Source: UBA9547 sp044349205
GTDB lineage: Bacteria; Bacteroidota; Bacteroidia; Cytophagales; UBA9547
Reading direction: 5' to 3'
NCBI GenBank assembly: GCA_044349205.1
Contig: JBIKRJ010000002.1
Coordinates: forward strand, 1-40,716
Length of the DNA stretch: 40,716 nt
Positions 7,818 through 16,643 of this stretch are shown piece after piece. Every line of letters starts with the position of its first letter. Within the stretch, counting starts at the first letter, position 1. Below the pieces are notes generated by a model that saw only the letters and a program-made list of their open reading frames with translations, did not search any database and had not been told where the DNA came from. The translations under genes were made by a program, and so were the position numbers.

Positions 7818-10178
7818 ATGTCAATAGTTGATTTTTGGGGGGTTATGTCAAAAATGAGTCGCTTCATGTTGCTTATTTTGTGCGCTATTTCTTTTTTTGT
7901 TGTTCTCCCTTTTCACACCCAAGCACAAAATGCAAAGGAAGAAGCCGTGTACGAGCTCTTTGATGTATCGCTTGAAGAACTGCTTAACATTGGGATGGTA
8001 TCGGCGTCTAAAAGAAAACAGAGCCTTTCCGATGCACCTGCTACTGCGTACGTGTTTAGCCAAGAACAAATACGGGCAAGAGGATATACCAACCTTTCGG
8101 AACTATTGGAAGATGTGCCCGAAATAGAAGTACAACGCAATTCTAACCCCGAATTTCGAAACATCTTTACCTTCAGGGGCATATCGGGCAATGAGAAGTT
8201 TTTGATATTGCTGAACGGGGTACGCATTACCCCTGCTACAGGCGACAGCTACACGCTGGGTAGTAATTTTTCGTTGAACAATGCCAAAAGGGTGGAAGTA
8301 ATTTTAGGCCCAGCTTCGGCTTTGTACGGGGTCGATGCGTTTAGCGGAATCGTCAATATCATTACCCGTTCTCAAGAAACAAATGAATACCGAGAGGTGG
8401 AAACCAGCAGTTCGTATGGCATGTACAACAGCAGCAACAATTCATTTACAGCTGGAACAAAAGTAGGCAAACTGGCTTTTTCTATTTCGGGCAACATGTA
8501 CGCTTCTGACGAACCCAACTACCAAAAAACAAACCCCGAACAGTTTAAATGGTACAACAACTACACCGAAAAAAATGGCATCATCGTAGAATCGCCCTTT
8601 TACCAACGCATCAATACGTTGCAAGCCTTTCAATACAGTGCGGGTGGGAGCTACAATGGCAACCCGCTTTCGGTACAGTTTGGTATGCCCACCCGCTCGC
8701 ATTTTTTCAATGCCGATTTGAGCTATTCCAATTTCAATATTGGCTATGTACGCCATTACGAAAGCCACAGTTCGGCCTACGGTATCGACCCTCGGTTTAC
8801 CCTGTACGATGCCTCAAGTTTTGTGGGACAAACCCAAGAAGTGGTGTATGGAAAACATAGTTTTACTTCTTTCAATAAAAAATGGGGCTTGCAAAGTAGT
8901 TTTATGCAAAGCAATTATGAAACAAACCCCGAAAGTCATTTTGCCAATGCCTCTTCAAGATGGCAACGAGGCTACATCTACTCGTTTGGACAGAGCTCGC
9001 GTGTAGAGGAACAGTTCAACTATGAGTTTTCGAGCCGTGTGTCGCTAGTAGCAGGAGTTTTGTACGAAAACCTGTCGGCCTTGCCACGCACTGGCCTATC
9101 TCAAAAGCCTTTTGACAAAAACCAACCCGGACAATTACAAGAAATTTACTTCATAGGTGCAGCAGGTTACAAACCCATAGCAGTTAGCGACAAGGCTGTA
9201 TTCAACGATTCATTGGCTATAAAACAAAATTTTTACAATTTGAAGTACCAAAACTATGGCGGTTTTGCACAGTTTCAGTTTAACCCGTGGAAAATATGGG
9301 AAATAACCTTGGGTATGCGCTACGATTACAACACCCGTTTTGGTGGGAGTTTCAACCCAAGAGCTGGACTCGTTTTCTTACCCAACAAAAAGTTCAGGTT
9401 TAAAGTGTTATACGGCGAAGCCTACCTTGCTCCTTCGCCCCAAAAGGCCTACCAACAAGCGGGAGCTTTTTATTCCTACGACCCCAACAGCAGGGTGCTT
9501 GTAGCCGACTATTTTCGAGTACCCAATGCCAACCTAAAGCCCGAAAAACTGCGTGAGCTGGAAGCCAATACTTCTTACATGTTTACAAGCAACTTTTCCA
9601 TAGGCATCAATGGATTTTACACGCGTGTGGAAAACTTGATTGATTTTTTTGGCACCGCTACCAACAATTTGGCACCTTCCAACATCAAAGCATCTAAACT
9701 AGAAACCTCATTGAACAGGGGCACATCTGAAATGTACGGCGGAACTTTTAAAGCAAACTTTATGCACAAAATTTCGAACATCAACTTCAGTTGGTTTGCC
9801 TCCTACAGCTACATAGATGGAAACATAAACAATGGCCCTCTGCTACTTACCGCACAAAATACGGCCAAAGGTGGAGTAGAAATTACCACAAAACGTTGGG
9901 CAATTACACCAAAGCTGCTATACCGTGACCAATCGCTCAGCTCCCAACAAGAACCTATCAGCAATGCCTATTTTACCAACGATGCCTACACTGTTTTGCA
10001 TCTTTATGCCCACTATTTGTTAATAAACAAGGCGCAATATAAATTTCGCTTATCGGCAAAAGTAAACAACCTGACCAACACCAAGTATTACAATGTTTTT
10101 GCCGGAAACGAAGAAGGAATGGGCTTCACTCCACAAGACCCTGTAAGAGCCAGCTTGGGAATAAGCTTAGAACTTTGA
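7818..10178 (+). CDS. TonB-dependent outer-membrane receptor
   Basis: A 786-residue TonB-dependent receptor, the outer-membrane gate that imports a ligand using TonB energy. The signal peptide ends FHTQAQ. The following segment (VSLEELLNIGMVSASKRKQ) is the conserved pre-plug stretch of this receptor class. The plug covers about residues 60-190, with IFTFRGISGNEKFLILLNGV and RVEVILGPASALYGVDAFSG, ending GIVNIITRS. The rest is beta-barrel rich in aromatic residues. There is no carboxypeptidase-like N-terminal domain and no SusD partner, so it is not a SusC. Ligand unknown. Start could also be the ATG at 7845 or 7854, which give a cleaner signal peptide. First gene of a four-gene cassette; its stop lies 5 nt before the next ATG. 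Confidence 0.9.
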   Translation: MSIVDFWGVMSKMSRFMLLILCAISFFVVLPFHTQAQNAKEEAVYELFDVSLEELLNIGMVSASKRKQSLSDAPATAYVFSQEQIRARGYTNLSELLEDVPEIEVQRNSNPEFRNIFTFRGISGNEKFLILLNGVRITPATGDSYTLGSNFSLNNAKRVEVILGPASALYGVDAFSGIVNIITRSQETNEYREVETSSSYGMYNSSNNSFTAGTKVGKLAFSISGNMYASDEPNYQKTNPEQFKWYNNYTEKNGIIVESPFYQRINTLQAFQYSAGGSYNGNPLSVQFGMPTRSHFFNADLSYSNFNIGYVRHYESHSSAYGIDPRFTLYDASSFVGQTQEVVYGKHSFTSFNKKWGLQSSFMQSNYETNPESHFANASSRWQRGYIYSFGQSSRVEEQFNYEFSSRVSLVAGVLYENLSALPRTGLSQKPFDKNQPGQLQEIYFIGAAGYKPIAVSDKAVFNDSLAIKQNFYNLKYQNYGGFAQFQFNPWKIWEITLGMRYDYNTRFGGSFNPRAGLVFLPNKKFRFKVLYGEAYLAPSPQKAYQQAGAFYSYDPNSRVLVADYFRVPNANLKPEKLRELEANTSYMFTSNFSIGINGFYTRVENLIDFFGTATNNLAPSNIKASKLETSLNRGTSEMYGGTFKANFMHKISNINFSWFASYSYIDGNINNGPLLLTAQNTAKGGVEITTKRWAITPKLLYRDQSLSSQQEPISNAYFTNDAYTVLHLYAHYLLINKAQYKFRLSAKVNNLTNTKYYNVFAGNEEGMGFTPQDPVRASLGISLEL

Positions 10179-10183
10179 AAAAT

Positions 10184-11068
10184 ATGAGCAAATACAACAA
10201 GTATATTTCAATTGTTTTGCCTATCAGTTTCGTGCTGGTCTTTTCTGCTTGCAGAAAAGAAGAGAAAATTTTGTATAAAAATGAAAAAACCACAATAGAG
10301 GGTACTTGGTATGTAGATAAAATCAAATTTTATGACCTACTAAATGGCACTTCGGAAGTCACCAATTTTTATTTTGACTCCAAACCGCTTGTCAAACAAA
10401 ATAGTTTCGATAACATGGATGCCCAATTTACCCTAAACAACGATGGGACATATTCTTCTGTAAGCCATCGATTGGGAATATATTTCGCACTGATTGGAAA
10501 CCAAAACCCTGCTACAAATCCCAATGGTAACAAGGGATTGTGGCAATTGATAGACGATGGCAAAAAAATTTACTTCGACAAAGGAATTTATGAATTTGAC
10601 GGCAACTCTCCGCGTTATTACAACATTGTGATACTAAACGAGGACTCACTACTATTCGAAACTTCTGAACCAAAAGCTGTGTACGATTGGGCCTATTTGT
10701 ATGGCACTGTAAATATGCGATTAGACTTTTACCCTCTTATTTCGAATGCATTTTGCAGTACAGGCGACGATACATACGGCGGCGCTGAATTTGCGCAGGC
10801 TTTTGGGCCTTTCCTTGGCTATAAAAATGCCACTCTCGACACGGACATCACACTCAATCCTTTTGGAATTGGACTTAGAAGAGGCCTCGTAAAAGCTTTT
10901 GAAGATATCTACAATCCTGTTGCATTGCCCAAATTCGACAGCTGCTACAAAGCTAATTTGACACCCTATTACAATTCTGGCTATGCAAATGGCCAAAATC
11001 TAAAAAACAACGTCAAATCACGCTTTTCAAAAATCACCTTCTACTTTTCACGCAAGCCAAATCCATAG
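10184..11068 (+). CDS. Lipocalin-like lipoprotein of the TonB receptor-CHAT cassette
   Basis: No named family recognised with certainty. MSKYNKYISIVLPISF leads to a lipobox ending FSAC, so it is a lipoprotein. Residues ~30-165 look like the lipocalin-like beta-barrel lipoproteins frequent in Bacteroidota: an opening IEGTWYVDKI, an ALFTLNNDGTY-type strand (here AQFTLNNDGTY), GLWQLIDDGKKIYFD, and ILNEDSLLFE. The C-terminal ~110 residues carry no motif I recognise. ATG at 10184 is preferred; an in-frame TTG at 10175 would overlap the receptor gene by 4 nt. It ends 2 nt before the CHAT gene. A surface or periplasmic accessory to the receptor is a reasonable guess from position only. Confidence 0.75.
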   Translation: MSKYNKYISIVLPISFVLVFSACRKEEKILYKNEKTTIEGTWYVDKIKFYDLLNGTSEVTNFYFDSKPLVKQNSFDNMDAQFTLNNDGTYSSVSHRLGIYFALIGNQNPATNPNGNKGLWQLIDDGKKIYFDKGIYEFDGNSPRYYNIVILNEDSLLFETSEPKAVYDWAYLYGTVNMRLDFYPLISNAFCSTGDDTYGGAEFAQAFGPFLGYKNATLDTDITLNPFGIGLRRGLVKAFEDIYNPVALPKFDSCYKANLTPYYNSGYANGQNLKNNVKSRFSKITFYFSRKPNP

Positions 11069-11070
11069 AC

Positions 11071-13971
11071 ATGAAATTGCGTGTAGTCATAATGCTTTGG
11101 GGAATGATAGCGAGGTGTAGTTTAGCACAAACTACTGAAGCTATACGTACTACTGCCGATTCTTTGGCTGCTACTGGGAAAAAGCATTTCCTGAAAGGAG
11201 ACTACATCAAATCGAAAGAAGATTATTTCAAGTGTTTTGCTCTGCAAAAAAAGGTTTTGAACGAAAAATCGCTTGAATACGAAGAAACCCTTTTTCTGAT
11301 TGCTGAATTGTTTCATGAAGTGGGCAATGTCACGGTGGCAGAAAAAGTTTTGCAAAACGACCTGGAGCTCATAAGCCGACATTGGGGGAAACATTCTTCA
11401 CAACATGCCCGCAGTATCGAATTGCAAGGCAGGATATGCATGGACAAAGACGAATACGAGGCTGCCGAGAACTTCCTGAAATCAGCTCACGACATTTACG
11501 AAAAGGAAAATCCAAAAAGTCTGGCGATGGCAAGCAATTTGGTGTACCAAGGGCAACTTTACTGCAACCAAGGATACTACACGGCAGCTGAAGCCTTGTT
11601 TCGCAAAGCACGATTCATTTATCACAAACATCCCGACGTGTCTTCCGAAAGTCGTTCAATGCTTTTGTTGGGTATGGGCGAATTGTACACCAAACTACAC
11701 AACTACAAAAAAGCAGTCGACATTTTCAACGAACTTATAAGCATAAACCAAAAAACCTATGGCAACGAGCACCCCTACATAGCCAAAGCCGATTTTTATT
11801 TGGGAATTATTTTCTTGGAAACTGGATATGGCCACAATGCCAAACCTCATGTTTTTGCTGCAAATGAATCATTCTCGCACTATTACGGACCACGACACCC
11901 CAAAACACTTCTAGCCAAAAGTTTGCTTGCCAAATATTACTCTTTTACGCTACAGCATGCCAAGGCCGACAGCCTGTACAAACTTGTACTCGACCAACTG
12001 GAATTTCATTCGGAAGAAAAACACATAATCAATAGTAAAATTGAAGCAGAATTGGCCATGCACCATTATCGCTTGGGAAAGTATGACGAAGCTATCGACC
12101 TACACAGAAGAAGCTTGGATGTAATCAAAGAATACTTGGAAAACTCCACCCCCTTCTACATACAAACCATCAATGACCTAAGTTTCTTGTATTGGGCTAG
12201 TGGGAAAAACTATTTGGCTGAAAACTATTTCGAAAGAAGCACGACTAATTACATTAACCAGTTCAACCGCTATTTTGCTTTTTTGAGCGAACAAGAAAAA
12301 AGCTTTTTCTATCACGACATTCGGTTGTTTTTCGACAAATACAATTCATACATCATTTCGCACTTGAAAGACAACCCCAACCTGACAAAAAACATGTACA
12401 ACAACCAATTGGCCACAAAAGCATTGCTTTTTCATACTAGCCAGGGAATACGGAAACAAGTGATGCAAACAAACGACCATAAACTGCTTGGAAAGCACAA
12501 AAATTGGGTGCGCTTGAAAGAACATTTATCTAAGTTGTACAAATTGGTTGAGGAAGATGAATCGGAAGAAAACGAACAATTGTTAGACTCACTTGAAGAA
12601 AAAGCCAATTCGCTTGAAAAAGAAATCTCTTTGCGCATTGAACTGAACAAGACAAAAGGAGTAAATGCATTGCAGGAATACAAATGGGACGACATCCAAA
12701 AATCGCTGGCAGCCGACGAGGCAAGCGTGGAAATCATAAGGGTGCAAGAATTTGAACCCGATTCAGGAGGCAAATTCAATCACGATATTTATTATGCCGC
12801 CCTTATCATAACCAAAAACACCAAAAAAAGGCCTGCCCTAGTGGTGCTAAAAAACGGGAAAGATTTAGAAGGGAAATTGCTACGCTATTACCGAAATGCT
12901 ATTCAGCACAATATGCCCGACGAATTGTCTTATCTGCATTTTTGGGAACCCATTAAGGCTTCGAAACACCTACAAAACATCAACAAAATATACATTTCCT
13001 GCGATGGGGTTTTCAACCAAATCAACATCAACACCCTCATACATCCCGAAACCCATAAAACTGTTTTTGAGGAACAAGACATTCATTTACTAAGCAATAC
13101 CAAAGACATACTGCGTCTGAAAACGAATACTGAAAAAACAAATGGGAAAACTATCCTAATGGGCTATCCCGATTATTACCATTCGCAAAAAACAGGTCTT
13201 ACAGCCCAAAAAAGCAAAGATGCCGAAACCCACCACGTGCTGCACAGAACAAGGGGGCATCACGATTTTCAAGACATCATGCGTGGCGGAAAAATTGTGG
13301 ACTTGCCCGGCACCAAAATTGAAATAGAAGAAGTTTCCAAAATATTTTCTGCCAACAACGAGCCACACGATGTTTTCATGGGAAAAGAGGCCGACGAAGC
13401 CAATTTGAAAACAATTGAAAACCCTTCCATCTTGCATATAGCCACCCACGGCTATTTTATGCCCGATACCGAAGAGGAAGACGATAGCTTGCTTTCGGAT
13501 ACCATGGTGTTTGAATCTTTCAAAGAAAATCCACTCATGCGTAGCGGTATTATGCTGATGGGCGCCGGAAATGCATACACCGATGAAACATTGGAACAAG
13601 AATTGAGTGCCGTTAAAAACTCTGAAAAATTTGAGGACGGCATTCTAACGGCTTACGAAGCCTTAAACATTAACCTTTCGGGCACAGACCTTGTCATACT
13701 TTCGGCCTGCGAAACCGGCTTGGGCGAAGTGAAAAATGGTGAAGGCGTATATGGCTTGCAAAGAGCCCTGCAAACGGCTGGCGCCAAATCTGTTATCATG
13801 AGTTTGTGGAAAGTAAGTGACCAAGCCACCAAAGAACTGATGGTAAACTTTTACAGTGAATGGGTAAAAAGTCACGACAAACGTAAGGCTTTTCGTGAAG
13901 CCCAAGCCAAACTAAAAATCGATTTTCCCGAACCTATCTATTGGGGCGCATTTGTAATGATAGGTGAATAA
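11071..13971 (+). CDS. Exported TPR-repeat protein with C-terminal CHAT protease domain
   Basis: A 966-residue protein with a signal peptide (residues 1-20, ending CSLAQ), TPR-like helical repeats over about residues 30-420 (GDYIKSKEDYFKC, NYKKAVDIFNELI, GKYDEAIDLHRRSLD), a helical linker, and a CHAT domain over about residues 580-966. The predicted catalytic pair is intact: His793 in HIATHG and Cys880 in LSACETGLG. The C-terminal signature GVYGLQRALQTAGAKSVIMS and final YWGAFVMIGE closely match the larger CHAT protein at 2241-6473. By family it should be a caspase-fold cysteine peptidase guided by its TPRs; here both act outside the cytoplasm. It sits 2 nt after a lipoprotein gene and 6 nt before a membrane-anchored gene, in an operon led by a TonB-dependent receptor. 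Confidence 0.9.
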   Translation: MKLRVVIMLWGMIARCSLAQTTEAIRTTADSLAATGKKHFLKGDYIKSKEDYFKCFALQKKVLNEKSLEYEETLFLIAELFHEVGNVTVAEKVLQNDLELISRHWGKHSSQHARSIELQGRICMDKDEYEAAENFLKSAHDIYEKENPKSLAMASNLVYQGQLYCNQGYYTAAEALFRKARFIYHKHPDVSSESRSMLLLGMGELYTKLHNYKKAVDIFNELISINQKTYGNEHPYIAKADFYLGIIFLETGYGHNAKPHVFAANESFSHYYGPRHPKTLLAKSLLAKYYSFTLQHAKADSLYKLVLDQLEFHSEEKHIINSKIEAELAMHHYRLGKYDEAIDLHRRSLDVIKEYLENSTPFYIQTINDLSFLYWASGKNYLAENYFERSTTNYINQFNRYFAFLSEQEKSFFYHDIRLFFDKYNSYIISHLKDNPNLTKNMYNNQLATKALLFHTSQGIRKQVMQTNDHKLLGKHKNWVRLKEHLSKLYKLVEEDESEENEQLLDSLEEKANSLEKEISLRIELNKTKGVNALQEYKWDDIQKSLAADEASVEIIRVQEFEPDSGGKFNHDIYYAALIITKNTKKRPALVVLKNGKDLEGKLLRYYRNAIQHNMPDELSYLHFWEPIKASKHLQNINKIYISCDGVFNQININTLIHPETHKTVFEEQDIHLLSNTKDILRLKTNTEKTNGKTILMGYPDYYHSQKTGLTAQKSKDAETHHVLHRTRGHHDFQDIMRGGKIVDLPGTKIEIEEVSKIFSANNEPHDVFMGKEADEANLKTIENPSILHIATHGYFMPDTEEEDDSLLSDTMVFESFKENPLMRSGIMLMGAGNAYTDETLEQELSAVKNSEKFEDGILTAYEALNINLSGTDLVILSACETGLGEVKNGEGVYGLQRALQTAGAKSVIMSLWKVSDQATKELMVNFYSEWVKSHDKRKAFREAQAKLKIDFPEPIYWGAFVMIGE

Positions 13972-13977
13972 AACCCT

Positions 13978-14469
13978 TTGAATAACATCCCGTTGAACCC
14001 AATCAAAATCATCATCGTGTCTTTGTTCCTTTTATCGGGAATACTTAGTTATTTGTTGTATCAGCAAAAATCGGACAGAATTTCGTCCCAAACAGGTAAA
14101 AAAGAGATGGGCTGGAATGCTGTAGCGGTCAAAAAAATGTGGGTAATAGCTCAGGGCGACACCCTAATTTTTTCAAAAAAAGACGGTATTTGGAAGCGAA
14201 ACACACAGTTCGACGGAATGGGAGAGGCCATCCAAATCTTGAATTATCTTTCAACCATGCAGTTGGAAAATGTACAGTTCCCCAATTTCAATTCCGAAAT
14301 CGAACTTCACACCTTTGACAAAGCAGGCAATCTGGTGAACAAAATAGAAATTGGACAAGGATCAAAAGCAGGAAATTGCTATGCCAGAATTAACAACGGT
14401 CAAGTTGTGGGCCTATCCAACCTACAAAACAAGACCTCATTGCGAAACTTGCTGAAAATTTCTCTTTGA
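13978..14469 (+). CDS. Small membrane-anchored protein, last gene of the CHAT cassette
   Basis: A 163-residue protein of unknown function. The only start giving a full reading is TTG at 13978, 6 nt after the CHAT stop; it yields an N-terminal transmembrane segment (IKIIIVSLFLLSGILSYLLY), a choice supported by close packing. The soluble part (KKMWVIAQGDTLIFSKKDGIWKRN, here shortened: WVIAQGDTLIFSKKDG, then IQILNYLSTMQLENVQFP) has the build of a DUF4340-like domain, small beta units that recur in Bacteroidota and gliding-associated proteins, but the match is weak. Orientation predicts a periplasmic domain tethered to the inner membrane, possibly facing the exported CHAT protein. Confidence 0.7.
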   Translation: MNNIPLNPIKIIIVSLFLLSGILSYLLYQQKSDRISSQTGKKEMGWNAVAVKKMWVIAQGDTLIFSKKDGIWKRNTQFDGMGEAIQILNYLSTMQLENVQFPNFNSEIELHTFDKAGNLVNKIEIGQGSKAGNCYARINNGQVVGLSNLQNKTSLRNLLKISL

Positions 14470-14500
14470 GGCTTCTATACAAGTCCAATCACTCGTTTAT

Positions 14501-14535
14501 TTGAGTAGGATATTTTTTTTTATTGCATAACTTTG
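14501..14535 (+). promoter_or_regulatory. Putative dnaN promoter
   Basis: TAACTTTG at 14528-14535 fits the TAnnTTTG -7 element. A TTTG at 14500-14503 lies 24 nt upstream, slightly long spacing, and a T9 tract lies between them. Transcription would start near 14542, 32 nt before dnaN. Confidence 0.5.
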
Positions 14536-14573
14536 TCAGTCAATCTATACACCAAAAAAAACAATAAAATCCG

Positions 14574-15698
14574 ATGAGATTCATCATATCTTCTTCCTCA
14601 CTTTTAAAACAGCTCTCCAGCATAAGTGGCGTTATCGCTTCAAACCCCATTGTCCCCATTCTGGAGAATTTTTTGTTTGAAGTAAAAGAATCGACACTCA
14701 CGATTACGGCTTCCGATATGCAAACCTCCATGATTACAGAAATGGAAGTAGAATCTAAAAAATCGGGTAGCATCTGCGTGCCAGCCAAAATACTCATCGA
14801 CACATTAAAAAACCTTCCTGAACAACCGCTTACCTTTACAATCGACGAAGAAACATACAGTATTGAAATAAGTTCTGACAGAGGTAAATACAAACTTTCG
14901 GGCGAAAACGCCACCGACTTTCCAAAAGCACCCGTGATTAGCGGCGGCGATGCCTTGGAAATTCCTTCGGATATTTTGTTGAGGGCTATCAATATGACCC
15001 TTTTCGCAGCAAGCAACGACGAATTGCGCCCTGCCATGACTGGTGTTTACATTAGCATGAACGACACCAACGTAACTTTCGTGGCTACCGATGGCCATCG
15101 CCTTGTACGTTATCGCCGTGTTGACATTGCTTCAGATGCCAACACTTCAATATTAATTCCAAAAAAGGCACTCACTTTACTGAAATCATCCCTGACGTCT
15201 GACAACACTTTAGTAGTGTTGGAATTCAACACTTCAAATGCCTATTTCAGTTTTGGCAATACCAAAATGATATGCAGACTTTTGGACGAACGTTTCCCCG
15301 ATTACGAAAACGCTATTCCGGTCAACAACCCAAACAAACTAAACATAAACCGAAACGAATTTTTGAACTCATTGAAAATCACTTCGATATATGCCAACAA
15401 AACCACTCACCAAGTACGCTTGAAAATGGCAGGAAGTGAACTACATATTTCGGCCGAAGATATCGATTTTAGCAACGAAGCTAACGAAAGGCTTGCTTGC
15501 GATTTTGTAGGCGAAGACATGGAAATTGGGTTCAACGCTAAGTTTTTGTTGGAAGTGCTCAATACGATGGATGCCCACGATGTGACGGTAAACCTTTCTG
15601 CGCCCAACCGCGCGGGAGTTATTACTCCAACCACACAAAATACCAACGAAGATTTGCTAATGCTTGTGATGCCTGTAATGCTAAACAGCTATTCGTAA
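14574..15698 (+). CDS. dnaN: DNA polymerase III beta subunit (sliding clamp)
   Basis: A 374-residue beta clamp, the ring-shaped dimer that tethers the replicative polymerase to DNA. It opens MRFIISSSSLLKQLSSISGV, continues with NPIVPILENFLFEV and the family block VFVATDGHRLVRYR-type segment (here VTFVATDGHRLVRY), and ends LLMLVMPVMLNSYS, the usual M-P-M-x-L hydrophobic finish. Three clamp domains of about 120 residues each fit the length. It has its own promoter and a terminator directly after the stop. No dnaA or recF flanks it. Confidence 0.97.
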   Translation: MRFIISSSSLLKQLSSISGVIASNPIVPILENFLFEVKESTLTITASDMQTSMITEMEVESKKSGSICVPAKILIDTLKNLPEQPLTFTIDEETYSIEISSDRGKYKLSGENATDFPKAPVISGGDALEIPSDILLRAINMTLFAASNDELRPAMTGVYISMNDTNVTFVATDGHRLVRYRRVDIASDANTSILIPKKALTLLKSSLTSDNTLVVLEFNTSNAYFSFGNTKMICRLLDERFPDYENAIPVNNPNKLNINRNEFLNSLKITSIYANKTTHQVRLKMAGSELHISAEDIDFSNEANERLACDFVGEDMEIGFNAKFLLEVLNTMDAHDVTVNLSAPNRAGVITPTTQNTNEDLLMLVMPVMLNSYS

Positions 15699-15713
15699 TT
15701 AATTCCCGAAAGC

Positions 15714-15753
15714 ATAAAAAAAGGGCTTGAATGAGAATTTTCAAGCCCTTTTT
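15714..15753. terminator. Bidirectional terminator between dnaN and the glycosyltransferase
   Basis: GGGCTTGAA (15723-15731) pairs perfectly with TTCAAGCCC (15740-15748) around an 8-nt loop, with A7 on the left and T5 on the right, so it works on both strands. The right arm covers the stop codon (15741-15743) of the convergent minus-strand gene. Confidence 0.85.
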
Positions 15754-16502
15754 CTTTTCAATCCCTTGAAAATTTCAAATTGGGCGATGCCCAATACTTG
15801 AAGTCGGTAACTGATAGAAACTCGCAACACGCCAAGCCCATATTTCACGCTTCGCTTGAAATTGATGCTGCTGGCATCGGGAAAATATTTGGTAGGGCAA
15901 GAAACCTCGCCCATATTGAAACCTACAAAACTGATTTGCCCCAACATTTCGTTGTCAAAAACAAAATCGTCGTTATTTTGATGCAAAGGCAGCGTCTCCA
16001 AAACTTTTTTAGAAAAAGCTCTGTAACCTGTATGGTACTCTGACAGTTTCTGAGACATGAGTACATTTTGAAAAAAGGTCAGGAAACGGTTCGAAATGTA
16101 CTTGTACATAGGCATGCCTCCAGAAAGCGCCCCTTTGCCCAAAATGCGCGAACCCAACATCACATCGTACAAACCCCTGGCAATGGGGTACACCATTGCC
16201 TCTATCAACAATGGCGTGTACTGATAATCTGGATGTAGCATAACGACTATGTCGGCGCCATTTTCAAGTGCTGCTTTGTAACAGGTTTTTTGATTGCCGC
16301 CGTAGCCAGTATTGGCTGCGTGACGTATCACAGTGTTTATTCCCAATTCTTTCGCTTTTTGAAATGTATGGTCGCGCGAAAAATCATCGACCAGAATAAC
16401 CTCGTCTACAATGTCGAAAGGAATTTCTCGGTATGTGCGTTCTAGCGTCGATTCGGCATTGTAAGCCGGCATCACTATCACTATCTTTTTTCCACTTATC
16501 AT
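15741..16502 (-). CDS. Family 2 glycosyltransferase, DPM1-like
   Basis: A ~253-residue cytosolic-face glycosyltransferase of the dolichol/polyprenyl-phosphate mannose or glucose synthase type: transfer of a sugar from a nucleotide sugar to a lipid carrier or glycan. The GT-A fold begins IVIVMPAYNAESTLERTY and shows VDDFSRD, the HPDYQYTP metal-binding region and MLGSRILGKGA. HTGYRAFSKKVLE is the typical acceptor-side motif. It lacks the C-terminal transmembrane helices of some relatives. The ATG at 16502 is preferred to an upstream in-frame TTG at 16511. Its stop lies inside the shared terminator stem with dnaN. Confidence 0.87.
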   Translation of the reverse strand: MISGKKIVIVMPAYNAESTLERTYREIPFDIVDEVILVDDFSRDHTFQKAKELGINTVIRHAANTGYGGNQKTCYKAALENGADIVVMLHPDYQYTPLLIEAMVYPIARGLYDVMLGSRILGKGALSGGMPMYKYISNRFLTFFQNVLMSQKLSEYHTGYRAFSKKVLETLPLHQNNDDFVFDNEMLGQISFVGFNMGEVSCPTKYFPDASSINFKRSVKYGLGVLRVSISYRLQVLGIAQFEIFKGLKRKRA

Positions 16503-16525
16503 GAACTTCAATTAAAATCAACGGG

Positions 16526-16533
16526 CAAATGTA
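16526..16533 (-). promoter_or_regulatory. Putative -7 element for the glycosyltransferase
   Basis: TACATTTG on the minus strand fits TAnnTTTG and lies 24 nt before the ATG at 16502. No good TTG element is seen 19-23 nt upstream, so support is partial. Confidence 0.35.
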
Positions 16534-16643
16534 AAGACTGCTTTTAAATTTCTTTGAAAAAATTGAAGCAGATGACTAGATTTTCGCCTTTCAAATTTTC
16601 AATTTCTTTCTATATTTCTGAAATTTTATTCCTTGAACACAAA

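Noticed and set aside
7818..11068. SusC/SusD polysaccharide utilisation pair
   Set aside because: The receptor lacks the SusC N-terminal carboxypeptidase-like domain and the lipoprotein is lipocalin-like, about half the length of SusD and without its helical TPR build.
13156..13599. 147-codon minus-strand reading frame
   Set aside because: Antisense shadow of the CHAT domain of the 11071-13971 gene, whose catalytic motifs are clear.
2241..13971. CHAT proteins as a Craspase-like or gasdermin-linked defence system
   Set aside because: Both carry signal peptides and no gasdermin, type III-E CRISPR effector or other defence gene lies nearby.
14492..14520. ACTC...GAGT followed by a T tract as a terminator of the CHAT cassette
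   Set aside because: The stem is only 4 bp, and the T tract lies within the dnaN promoter spacer.
14540..15037. 165-codon minus-strand reading frame
   Set aside because: Antisense to dnaN, which is certain; it lacks any family signal.
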